Shown here: positions 37,613 to 45,387 of the stretch, in pieces
Layout of the letters: each line of letters begins with the position of its first letter
How positions within the stretch are numbered: the first letter of the stretch is position 1
DNA from: Acidobacteriota bacterium
Lineage (GTDB): Bacteria > Acidobacteriota > Terriglobia > Terriglobales > Acidobacteriaceae
Assembly: GCA_023410055.1 (NCBI GenBank)
Contig: JAEYQK010000064.1
Location: 3,292 to 67,291 of the forward strand
DNA: 64,000 bases
Reading direction: 5' to 3'
The notes under the pieces: generated by a model
Databases searched by the model: none
Told to the model about the DNA's origin: nothing
Seen by the model: only the letters and a program-made list of their open reading frames with translations
Position numbers and translations under genes: made by a program

Positions 37613-37701
37613 TCAGAGTTGCTCACTCGTCGACGCGGTTCCTCGTTCCGCAAGCGCCAGTGACTCCAGGCGACATGCATGATTCCGTAGCATCCGTTCC
37701 T

Positions 37702-38676
37702 TTACAAAATCCGACATCCCACTTCCAGATAGGCGGCGGCTACTGATTTGGCCGTATATGTGCTGACATCTATGGCCTCGTTCTTCATACCAAGAGCTCG
37801 GCGCAATGTGCAAAGTACCTGTTCGTGATCAAGAGAAATGGGCAGTAGGGCTACTTGCTTTCCTATCCGATCAATTGCTATCTCAAGGCCTCCACCGGAA
37901 GCAGGCATGGCCACAACGCACCCTTGGCTCAACGCCTCCAGATACGTAATTCCAAGGCCCTCGGTCGGATTCCCTGACACAAACACCTTAGTACGTCTGA
38001 GATAATCCCGCACGACGTAATCATCCGGGCAGCCCTTGAACTCAATTCGTTCGTCACCCTGCGCAATCTCTTCCAACAATTCACGCTGAGGGCCTTGGCC
38101 GATAATGCATGCCCTCAGCCCAGGCACTTCCCTTACCAGCTGACAGATCGCGGGCATAATGCAATGTATCTTCTTGTGTGGCAGCAGCCGCCCTACATAA
38201 GTTATGTAGCACCGATCTTCGGATCCCAATCCGTCGTACGGTTCGAGGTACACGGGTTTGATCGGGTTACGTATGACAGCGTCGACTTTCACTTTGAAAC
38301 TGTCATGTAGGTGAACACCCGTATAGTCAGAAACAGCAACAAGCTGCGCGCCGGAGCAAGTGTTGGTTAGCCGGTATGTGGCGACGAGCCCCGCTCCCCT
38401 CGACCATCCTTGCGTTACTGCGCAAGGTATGCCGTGTGCTATAGAGATCACACGCCGGGCAAAAGGAACCGCGAAAACCGCCGTCGTACTCAGGATCTTG
38501 AGCACTTTAGGATCACGTAACTCACGTAAGTGCCCAAAAAGTTGCTTCGGGGAAACGATTTCGGATGGAATTGCAAGCTCCTCGAATCCGGCAGCTAGCG
38601 CTTCTGCAAAACTCTGTACGCCGCCAACTTCATGTCCGCCTGTAATAAGGACTTTCGTTGGCCTCTCGATTGTCAT
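37702..38676 (-). CDS. Glycosyltransferase family 4
   Basis: 324 residues. The start TKVLITGGHEVGGVQSFAEAL has the GT4 glycine loop. The C-terminal half has YVGRLLPHKKIHCIMPAI, ACIIGQGPQRELLEEIA and the donor-site GNPTEGLGITYLEALSQGCV (about residues 235-255). It is an expected cytosolic transferase of the repeat-unit assembly. Flanked by a Wzy-like and an FkbM-type gene on the same strand. Confidence 0.87.
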   Translation of the reverse strand: MTIERPTKVLITGGHEVGGVQSFAEALAAGFEELAIPSEIVSPKQLFGHLRELRDPKVLKILSTTAVFAVPFARRVISIAHGIPCAVTQGWSRGAGLVATYRLTNTCSGAQLVAVSDYTGVHLHDSFKVKVDAVIRNPIKPVYLEPYDGLGSEDRCYITYVGRLLPHKKIHCIMPAICQLVREVPGLRACIIGQGPQRELLEEIAQGDERIEFKGCPDDYVVRDYLRRTKVFVSGNPTEGLGITYLEALSQGCVVAMPASGGGLEIAIDRIGKQVALLPISLDHEQVLCTLRRALGMKNEAIDVSTYTAKSVAAAYLEVGCRIL

Positions 38677-38749
38677 CCTCTGGGCTCCTGTATCATTTGC
38701 AACGCTCCATCACTCTGTTTATTTCGCCTAACAACAACAATGTGCCGTA

Positions 38750-39565
38750 TCACGGCGCGAAGAACATGAAGTTTTCACAATCGGCGCTGCCCTGTTCGAT
38801 CCACCTGAGAACATGTTCTTGTTCGATTCGCGCGCACCGATCATCTAGGGTCCTGGATTGATATCCGTGTTTCCAGAACAGGCCAAAGGTTTCCAGAAAG
38901 CGCTTGTTTATGCCACCCGGAATAACCTCATGCCGCAGCAGTATCTCGACCAGCCATGTTGGCTTGGGGGCTAGATCCAATGTCGCTGTTGCTCCAGCGA
39001 GTACATCCAGTTCGAAACCTTCCACGTCCATCTTGATCAATAGTTTCTTTCCACAGAATCTTCCGACCAGAAAATCCAGAGCTGCTACGGGCACCAAGAT
39101 GAATCGTGACTCCTGAGCTTGTCCCCATCCCGGTGTAAGTGACGCTATCGTGCCTGATCCATATATCGGGGTAAGACCAGATTGTTTCGCCAGCCCGAGA
39201 GGAAACACTTCCGCGTTCGAGGATAGATTGTTGTTCCATAGGTTCTTGCATAAGTAGCTAAAGTTTTTGGGCAGCGGCTCAAACGAGATCACATGCTTGT
39301 TGCGGCTGGCCGCCAAACACGAGTAAAAACCGATGTTTGCGCCTATGTCCAGAACAACATCATGACTATCGAGCAGCCGAAGAAATACCTCCACCTGCTC
39401 GCGCTCGTAGTTCTCCCTTGCAGCCCATACACTGCCTGCGAGCTCAAAGCCGTAACTTGTCGGCCTTGCCTTGCGATTCACACTCAAGTCCAACAGTGAA
39501 CGATATGCACGCCCAAGCAGTGGGGCGTGTGCGTCGATGTGTTTTCGGAATTTGGTCAGAAACAT
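38750..39565 (-). CDS. FkbM family methyltransferase
   Basis: 271 residues. Motif I is DVVLDIGANIGFYSCLAASRN (about residue 70), followed by VISFEPLPKNFSYLCKNL, and KKLLIKMDVEGFELDVLAGA (about 170) supplies the typical FkbM DVEGxE signature. Such enzymes O-methylate sugars or polyketides. With the second methyltransferase at 35343 it makes SAH, which the linked ahcY can clear. Confidence 0.88.
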   Translation of the reverse strand: MFLTKFRKHIDAHAPLLGRAYRSLLDLSVNRKARPTSYGFELAGSVWAARENYEREQVEVFLRLLDSHDVVLDIGANIGFYSCLAASRNKHVISFEPLPKNFSYLCKNLWNNNLSSNAEVFPLGLAKQSGLTPIYGSGTIASLTPGWGQAQESRFILVPVAALDFLVGRFCGKKLLIKMDVEGFELDVLAGATATLDLAPKPTWLVEILLRHEVIPGGINKRFLETFGLFWKHGYQSRTLDDRCARIEQEHVLRWIEQGSADCENFMFFAP

Positions 39566-39656
39566 CTATATCCCCGGATGTTTTCAGGCGCGTTCACCGC
39601 CTGGAATTTTCAAAGAGTCAACTGCTTCTCATGCGGTAGTAGCCGATATCTGGTGT

Positions 39657-41051
39657 TCAAAGTTGTTGATTTGCCAATGCTACGGCTCCAGACCGTTGCA
39701 GACGTTTGGCCTGAAATATCGCCGTGGCTGTGGCAAGTCCTACGATGCCGGAACCACAAAAGTAAACTGCTGCCGCCCCATTCATTCCCCAACGTGGAAC
39801 CAACAGGACCGTTCCTACACTAGTCAACACCGCGACCAAAAAGGATTGCCATAGAAAAGGTTCCGTTTTGTGCGCCCGGAGATAAATTGCCTGACTTTGA
39901 ACAACGAGACTGCTGACAGCAGTCAGCAGTAGCAAAATGAATAGTGGAGGCGGTAACATTCGGGCTGCAAGCTTCGGGTACATTGCTTGCACGGCGAAGA
40001 TGCCCACCACGCAAACGGCCAGGACTCCAACAATCATCACTAAGGATTGCCTTAGAGTTTTGAAAAACAGGACATCGAGCTGTTCATATTCGCCACGAGC
40101 GATCAACTGCCCGAACGGTGATGCTTTTGTGTACATCCAAGCTATGACTACGATCCAGAGATACCCTGCGATACTTATGGACATACCCATGCGCCCGGCT
40201 TCTACGGGGCCACGATAGGCAAATAGAACCGGAGTAAACACATACACCGTGAAATATGCGCAAAGATAGCTGACGGCAATTTTCCACTGGAACGGCCAAA
40301 CCTCGGTACGCCAGCTAATTCCCTCACCATTGATCGGGTACCGAAGCAAATCTAGTAGTAGTTTGCGCCTCGACCACAGGAAGATCAGTCCCACCAGCGT
40401 ATAAGCCGCGTTCAGTGCGGCGGGTGAATAAAGTCCGCGGTGCGCAATCATTACAGACCAGGGGACACTCACTGCCATAAGCCCCTGCACAAACCGCATT
40501 CCCGCGACCTGTCGGACCTGTCCGCACCCCTCCAGAAAGGAAAAGAAAGGGTTTAGCGTGAACATCACGGCCGTAGCAATCACTACGAGCGCCCAGGGTC
40601 CATGCCATGCTACTTGCCCCGTGCTTTGAGCGTTTCTCGAGAAAAACAGAGTACCAAGAGGCAGTAGCGTAACGATCATCAAAACACCCGCCGCCGAATA
40701 CCCGCGGGAGGCCTTTTGAAAAACAGAAGCAAGGCGAGCGTGAGCTATCGGATCGCCTTCGATCGTTCCGTCGGGACGAAATTTAAGGTGTACCGATTCA
40801 TGTGCCGCAAGCTGCAAAATGACAAACGAGAACCCCAATTCAAAAATCGTCTGCAGTGCTGCTAGGCTTAGCAGAGTGTAGTAGTACCCTTGCTCAATCG
40901 GTGTCAGAAAATGCACAATCAGCAGCACCGTCCCCGTACTGCCGAGTACCTGAAGTCCTCGCGCCAGGACTGTGTAGCCAATAGCCCGGTCTAGCCCCGT
41001 GTGCCTCTTCAGCCGTTCTACCCACCTCTGTTTCGAAAAGCCCACTAACAC
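39657..41051 (-). CDS. Polysaccharide flippase, Wzx/MATE-like
   Basis: 464 residues with about 12 hydrophobic helices (VLGSTGTVLLIVHFLTPIEQ, YSAAGVLMIVTLLPLGTLFF, ILLLLTAVSSLVVQSQAIYL). This is the layout of lipid-linked oligosaccharide flippases. It would move undecaprenyl-linked repeat units to the periplasm. It lies between the chain-length gene and the transferases in the exopolysaccharide run. Confidence 0.8.
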   Translation of the reverse strand: MLVGFSKQRWVERLKRHTGLDRAIGYTVLARGLQVLGSTGTVLLIVHFLTPIEQGYYYTLLSLAALQTIFELGFSFVILQLAAHESVHLKFRPDGTIEGDPIAHARLASVFQKASRGYSAAGVLMIVTLLPLGTLFFSRNAQSTGQVAWHGPWALVVIATAVMFTLNPFFSFLEGCGQVRQVAGMRFVQGLMAVSVPWSVMIAHRGLYSPAALNAAYTLVGLIFLWSRRKLLLDLLRYPINGEGISWRTEVWPFQWKIAVSYLCAYFTVYVFTPVLFAYRGPVEAGRMGMSISIAGYLWIVVIAWMYTKASPFGQLIARGEYEQLDVLFFKTLRQSLVMIVGVLAVCVVGIFAVQAMYPKLAARMLPPPLFILLLLTAVSSLVVQSQAIYLRAHKTEPFLWQSFLVAVLTSVGTVLLVPRWGMNGAAAVYFCGSGIVGLATATAIFQAKRLQRSGAVALANQQL

Positions 41052-41352
41052 TCCCTATCGTCGGCGACTCGCCGGCTGCGGCGAGGACGTCCTGCCCTCA
41101 CCACTGTCAATACCCCTCAACCCGCCTCTTTCCCGTAACCCGTTCATTCCCCGGTTCTTACTCCCCGTGCCGCCATGTCGGGTTTCCATCCTCAATCTGT
41201 CATAATGAATATGTAAACTTCCTCATCAAGGCGATCTCACAGGCCAGCAGATCAGCCTCAGTTAACGTCAGTCAGACACTGAACCTAAGCCATTTATTTT
41301 CAATGCCGTCTCAGTCACCCGGGGGGGGAGGGGGGGGTGCCTCTAAGGTTTA
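41052..41352. other. Intergenic region between Wzz-like and flippase genes
   Basis: 301 bases without a gene. It holds a low-complexity C-rich stretch (41080-41180) and, next to the Wzz-like stop, two G8 tracts separated by one A (41321-41337). No clear terminator is visible; the minus-strand promoter of the flippase could lie here. Confidence 0.4.
41321..41337 (+). repeat. G-tract pair (G8-A-G8)
   Basis: Seventeen bases: eight G, one A, eight G, on the plus strand, 16 bases beyond the stop of the Wzz-like gene and flanked by CACCC and TGCC. On the transcribed minus-strand RNA this is a C-tract. Such homopolymers slip during replication, and the DNA strand could form a G-quadruplex. It is not inside a coding frame. 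Confidence 0.8.
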
Positions 41353-42624
41353 TCAATGCGTAAACGTTTCTGTGCCCTTTCGGCTGAACAGGAAGCCCTT
41401 CAACATCGTCAGTTTCTCGGCCTGTTCGGGTTCTACTTCCTTTAATCTCTGCAGCGCCTCGTTCCCAAGCACCCATCCGGAAACGCCAACGAGAGATAGG
41501 AGCATTCCCGACAGGATGATCAACCACCTTTTCGGCGAAGATTTCTTGTCTGGCTCAACTGCCGGATCAACTACCTGAATCACGGCTCCCTGCCGCGCCT
41601 CTTCCAGCCTCGCCAACTCGTACTGTTTTGCGAGTGCTTCGAAAATGCTCTCGTAGTACTTGACGTCGCGCAGTCGACGCACATATTCGAGGCCTGCTTG
41701 CGGCACATTGCCGGTCGGAATCGCAACGTCCCCTCCCGTCGTCTGTTGCCTCTCCATCTTCGCAAGCTGCGCACGCATTCCAGCCAGTTCCTCGTTCGCC
41801 ATCGCCAAGTCGGGATTCTCCTCCGTGGCAAATGACTTCATGGCGTGAATCTGGACTTCTTTGGCAGCAATTTGGCCGCGGAGCCGTACTACCGACTCGA
41901 TGATCGCCCGCGCCTGACCATCCAGTTGAATCATGCCAGTCTTCTGTTGAGTTTCTTTCAGCGCCTGCTCGGCTGCACTTAGGCTTTCCTTCGCCTGGTT
42001 CACTTGTTGTTCGAAGAACATTCGACGCTGGCCGGCCTCAGTCACGGCTACATTCTGGGTCAGCTTACGCAGTTCCTCAACGTAAGCGTTTGCCATTGAG
42101 GCCGCTCGCTTCCGATCTTTGTCCTCAACGGAAATGGAGATAAGCCCATCCTTCCCGGCTGTAATCGTGGCAGCCTTCTCCAGATCCTTGCGCGCATCGG
42201 ACATGCGAGAATCCCAATAGACCTTCCTGAGATCGAATCGCCAGACGAGAGCATCCTCGACTGTCCGGCTCTTAAGCATCCCAATATAGAGATCGTTAGG
42301 ATTCTTCAACCCCAGTTCCCTACCGGCCACGGCTGCCAAAGGGCCCATCGCCGCCAGCTGCCCGGACATCATAGTGGCTGCAAGTGACTGGTTTTGCTGC
42401 GGAGGCAGAATACGGGTGGTCGCAGTGTAGCGATTGGGCAGAAGAAACGCCAAAACAGCGCCAATGACCGTGCCAGCAATAACCGCCTTCACGATGACGG
42501 CCCGCCGCTGCGCGAGAACAATGAGCAGATCAAGCACGTTGATCTCTGCGGCAGGCTCTTCTTTCGCAACTGCCGGCGTGTGCGTTTCAACAGTGATCTC
42601 GTTTTCTACGTCTGATATCGCCAT
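41353..42624 (-). CDS. Chain-length determinant protein, Wzz/GNVR type
   Basis: 423 residues with the two membrane helices of polysaccharide co-polymerases: VIVKAVIAGTVIGAVLAFLL (about 43-62) and WLIILSGMLLSLVGVSGWVL (about 375-395). A large coiled-coil periplasmic section lies between them (about 170-310). The pre-TM2 segment has PAVEPDKKSSPKRW. There is no C-terminal tyrosine kinase. It sets chain length with the Wzy-like polymerase and connects to the outer-membrane exporter encoded just upstream. Confidence 0.88.
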   Translation of the reverse strand: MAISDVENEITVETHTPAVAKEEPAAEINVLDLLIVLAQRRAVIVKAVIAGTVIGAVLAFLLPNRYTATTRILPPQQNQSLAATMMSGQLAAMGPLAAVAGRELGLKNPNDLYIGMLKSRTVEDALVWRFDLRKVYWDSRMSDARKDLEKAATITAGKDGLISISVEDKDRKRAASMANAYVEELRKLTQNVAVTEAGQRRMFFEQQVNQAKESLSAAEQALKETQQKTGMIQLDGQARAIIESVVRLRGQIAAKEVQIHAMKSFATEENPDLAMANEELAGMRAQLAKMERQQTTGGDVAIPTGNVPQAGLEYVRRLRDVKYYESIFEALAKQYELARLEEARQGAVIQVVDPAVEPDKKSSPKRWLIILSGMLLSLVGVSGWVLGNEALQRLKEVEPEQAEKLTMLKGFLFSRKGTETFTH

Positions 42625-42684
42625 AGATGAAAAACCTGCCCTAGATTAGCTCAACACGGTCATGCTGCCGGGTGCACCCCTCGG

Positions 42685-45252
42685 TCACTTCAATACGTTG
42701 ATGGCGGCGGCACCCAAGGCTAGCTGTGAGAACACCTGAGTCCAGTCTTTGAAACCGCGCATGAATGCGCCCTTGTCAAGCTGCGCTGGCACGACAACCG
42801 TGTCGCCCGGATGTATGCGGACTGATGACAAGCCACCGCTCCACAATCCCGACGTCGTTCGTTCGCTCACAACACTACCATCGGCGCGGATAACGAAAGT
42901 GTGTTTCATATCCGATTCTCTCGTGCCACTACCCGCCATTTTCAGATAATCGGAAACGCGCATCCCCTCTTTAAATAGGAAGGCGCTCGGATTGTAAACG
43001 GCTCCCAACACGCCCACCGTCGCGGGTCGATGCGGGACGTAGATCCGGTCACCGTCCTCGAGAGCAATTTCTGGAAAAGCTTCCAAGCCGGACTGCGAAG
43101 TTCCAATCTCAAGTACGACCCGCCCTGTGGCTTTCACTGCTCGGAATCGTTCGACGAGAGCATGCTGCGAATCAACACGCGCGCGAATTGCCTGATCCGT
43201 TTGCCCACTGGCGCCGGAAGCCGCCAGGGAAAGCCGCTCGGCTTCAATTTCCATATCTCGGACCAGTCGATCCAGACTCCTCTGCTGCTCGATTCGAGCG
43301 GACTCTCGAGTGAATTGCGTTCCGAACAGGTACGCACCATCCGTAAGTCCAACACGGGCGATCAGAGCACGCAATGTCTCTCCGTTTTCAACCTTGTACA
43401 CTCCTGCTGCCCGGAATTCCCCCTCCAACCGGACGAACTTGCTCTGCCGGTCAAGTCCAACCGCCATATCTTGTTGCGAGAAGATCGTAACAATGTCGCC
43501 AGCGCGAAGCACAACGTTGTCCTGGTCGTTCTCTCCCAGTATTGCTTTGCCTAGATTGAAAGGAATCAGTTTGGTCGAAAGATCCACCGGATCCATTCTT
43601 TGAATTACCGCATAGTCCCAGTTGATCTCCGGGGCGCTACGCTTAACATCATTACGGAAATCTTTCTGCCGTTCACTTTGGTTGCGGCCGGTGCTCGGTT
43701 CCACGCGCCTCGATTCTGCTCTGGGTTCACGACTCCAAAAGGATTCGCGAGACGGACTCTGCTCGTCTCTCAGAGAGTCCCGACCAGAGTCGGTTGCTGC
43801 GATGCCGGATTCCGGATCCTCGCCCTGTACTTCTGCTGTCCGTTCCAGTTGAGTTCTCGATTGTCTTTGGCGATCCAATCGCCAGTCGGACACAACTCCA
43901 AGACTAGCGCTCACCCCGTTTTGCTGAAGCCAAAACTGTCGTGTCAGCAAGAACTCACGCGAAGGAATCAGATCGCGTACGCGCATGCCATCTCGCCATG
44001 GGAATCGGCCAGGCTGTGCGACATTTCCCCTAATAGTGACCGCGTTTTCAAACTTTGGCGAAATCGAAAATACACGCACTAAGTCGCCATCTTTCAACTC
44101 TCGCTTCAGTCCCGCTTCGTCTAGTTTGAATTCATCTATATTGCGGGTTGCGCGCCCCTCTATTCGCTCCACGATCACCCGCCCACCATCGGCCACAGTC
44201 GTTAACCCGCCGGCTACCTCAACCTGCTCGTCCAGCGTGGAGACGCTACGTAGTTCATAAATCGCAGGGAAATTCACGCTGCCGTACATTGCTATTTGGG
44301 GTCCAATAGCAGGGATGTAGATTACGTCACCTGGCATGAGCACTACATCCTTGGATTTATCTCCCCGGAGCAAGAGGTCGTAGAGATCGAAGTCTGTGAC
44401 GACGGCATTGTTGCGCTTTACTTCTATGTGTCGCATCGAACCGCGGGAAGATGGCCCTCCCGAAGCGAACAACGCGTTCACTAGCGTGCTCAACGAGCTA
44501 ACAGTGTATGCACCAGGCCTGCGTGCGTAACCTACGACAAAAACCTGTATGGAGCGAAGCTGGCCAAGAGTGACGGTAAGGTCGAAATTCCGAAACACCC
44601 GACCGATCGAAGCCTTGAGGTCATCGCGGAGTTTGTGAAATTGCGTTCCTGCTACGCGAACAGAGCCGACTTTCGGCAGAAATATTTCGCCGCTCCGATC
44701 AACTACTACCCGTGCATTGATATTGATCTGCCCCCATGCTCGGATAAGCAATTCATCCCCAGGGCCAATTACGTAATCATCTGTGACGGGAATCCGGTCA
44801 GCTTGCGCAAATGTGCTCGGCACGGAGTAGAACAGGTTCTGGCCGAATATTGGAAGTCTCTTGCCGACTGAGCTGTCCACAAATTCTTGAAACTCGGTAG
44901 GAGGTTCAGTTATGGGTGGCAGAACAGTCTGAGCCGTTGTGGATGACCGGCCAGGGGTTGGTCGCCGCTGTGATTCGCTGAACTGCTGAGACTCCTTCTC
45001 GGTACCCACAACAATGTCCGTATCGCTTGACGTGCTTTCACTACGACTGTTAGTCCCGTCCTCAGCGCCCGATCGACCGAGTTGAATCTCACGACGTACT
45101 TGCTCACAGCCTGATGTCTCGGGACGCATCTCGCAGTCCTGAATCGTGGGTGCATTTTGCCCAGAAGAATACGAAGAACTACTCTGGGCATATGAACAAT
45201 CGCTAAAGCACAGCAAAATGCAAAGAGTCGCGACAACACAGCGGTTTAGCAT
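42685..45252 (-). CDS. Polysaccharide export outer-membrane protein, Wza-like with SLBB domains
   Basis: 855 residues starting with a signal peptide MLNRCVVATLCILLCFSDCS. A Ser/Thr-rich spacer (about 30-120) precedes a Poly_export domain (DDYVIGPGDELLIRAWGQIN, about 155-175). At least five SLBB-type domains follow (IQVFVVGYARRPGAYTVSSL; VTIRGNVAQPGRFPWRDGMR; VRLEGEFRAAGVYKVENGET; VGVLGAVYNPSAFLFKEGMR). The polar stretch at about 465-550 is rich in Arg, Ser and Glu. It should form the outer-membrane exit channel. It is longer than E. coli Wza (about 379 residues), as is common in Acidobacteria. Confidence 0.9.
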   Translation of the reverse strand: MLNRCVVATLCILLCFSDCSYAQSSSSYSSGQNAPTIQDCEMRPETSGCEQVRREIQLGRSGAEDGTNSRSESTSSDTDIVVGTEKESQQFSESQRRPTPGRSSTTAQTVLPPITEPPTEFQEFVDSSVGKRLPIFGQNLFYSVPSTFAQADRIPVTDDYVIGPGDELLIRAWGQININARVVVDRSGEIFLPKVGSVRVAGTQFHKLRDDLKASIGRVFRNFDLTVTLGQLRSIQVFVVGYARRPGAYTVSSLSTLVNALFASGGPSSRGSMRHIEVKRNNAVVTDFDLYDLLLRGDKSKDVVLMPGDVIYIPAIGPQIAMYGSVNFPAIYELRSVSTLDEQVEVAGGLTTVADGGRVIVERIEGRATRNIDEFKLDEAGLKRELKDGDLVRVFSISPKFENAVTIRGNVAQPGRFPWRDGMRVRDLIPSREFLLTRQFWLQQNGVSASLGVVSDWRLDRQRQSRTQLERTAEVQGEDPESGIAATDSGRDSLRDEQSPSRESFWSREPRAESRRVEPSTGRNQSERQKDFRNDVKRSAPEINWDYAVIQRMDPVDLSTKLIPFNLGKAILGENDQDNVVLRAGDIVTIFSQQDMAVGLDRQSKFVRLEGEFRAAGVYKVENGETLRALIARVGLTDGAYLFGTQFTRESARIEQQRSLDRLVRDMEIEAERLSLAASGASGQTDQAIRARVDSQHALVERFRAVKATGRVVLEIGTSQSGLEAFPEIALEDGDRIYVPHRPATVGVLGAVYNPSAFLFKEGMRVSDYLKMAGSGTRESDMKHTFVIRADGSVVSERTTSGLWSGGLSSVRIHPGDTVVVPAQLDKGAFMRGFKDWTQVFSQLALGAAAINVLK

Positions 45253-45387
45253 GAATTCTGATTCCTATTCTGCTGAGTGATTCTCTCTGTTGAAAGGCGG
45301 ATTGTCGTACAAATCGGGGTAGATATCTATCCCGCCATATGGGGGTGGTGACTCTGTACACCAAATCCCGACCGCTCCATATGCCGG

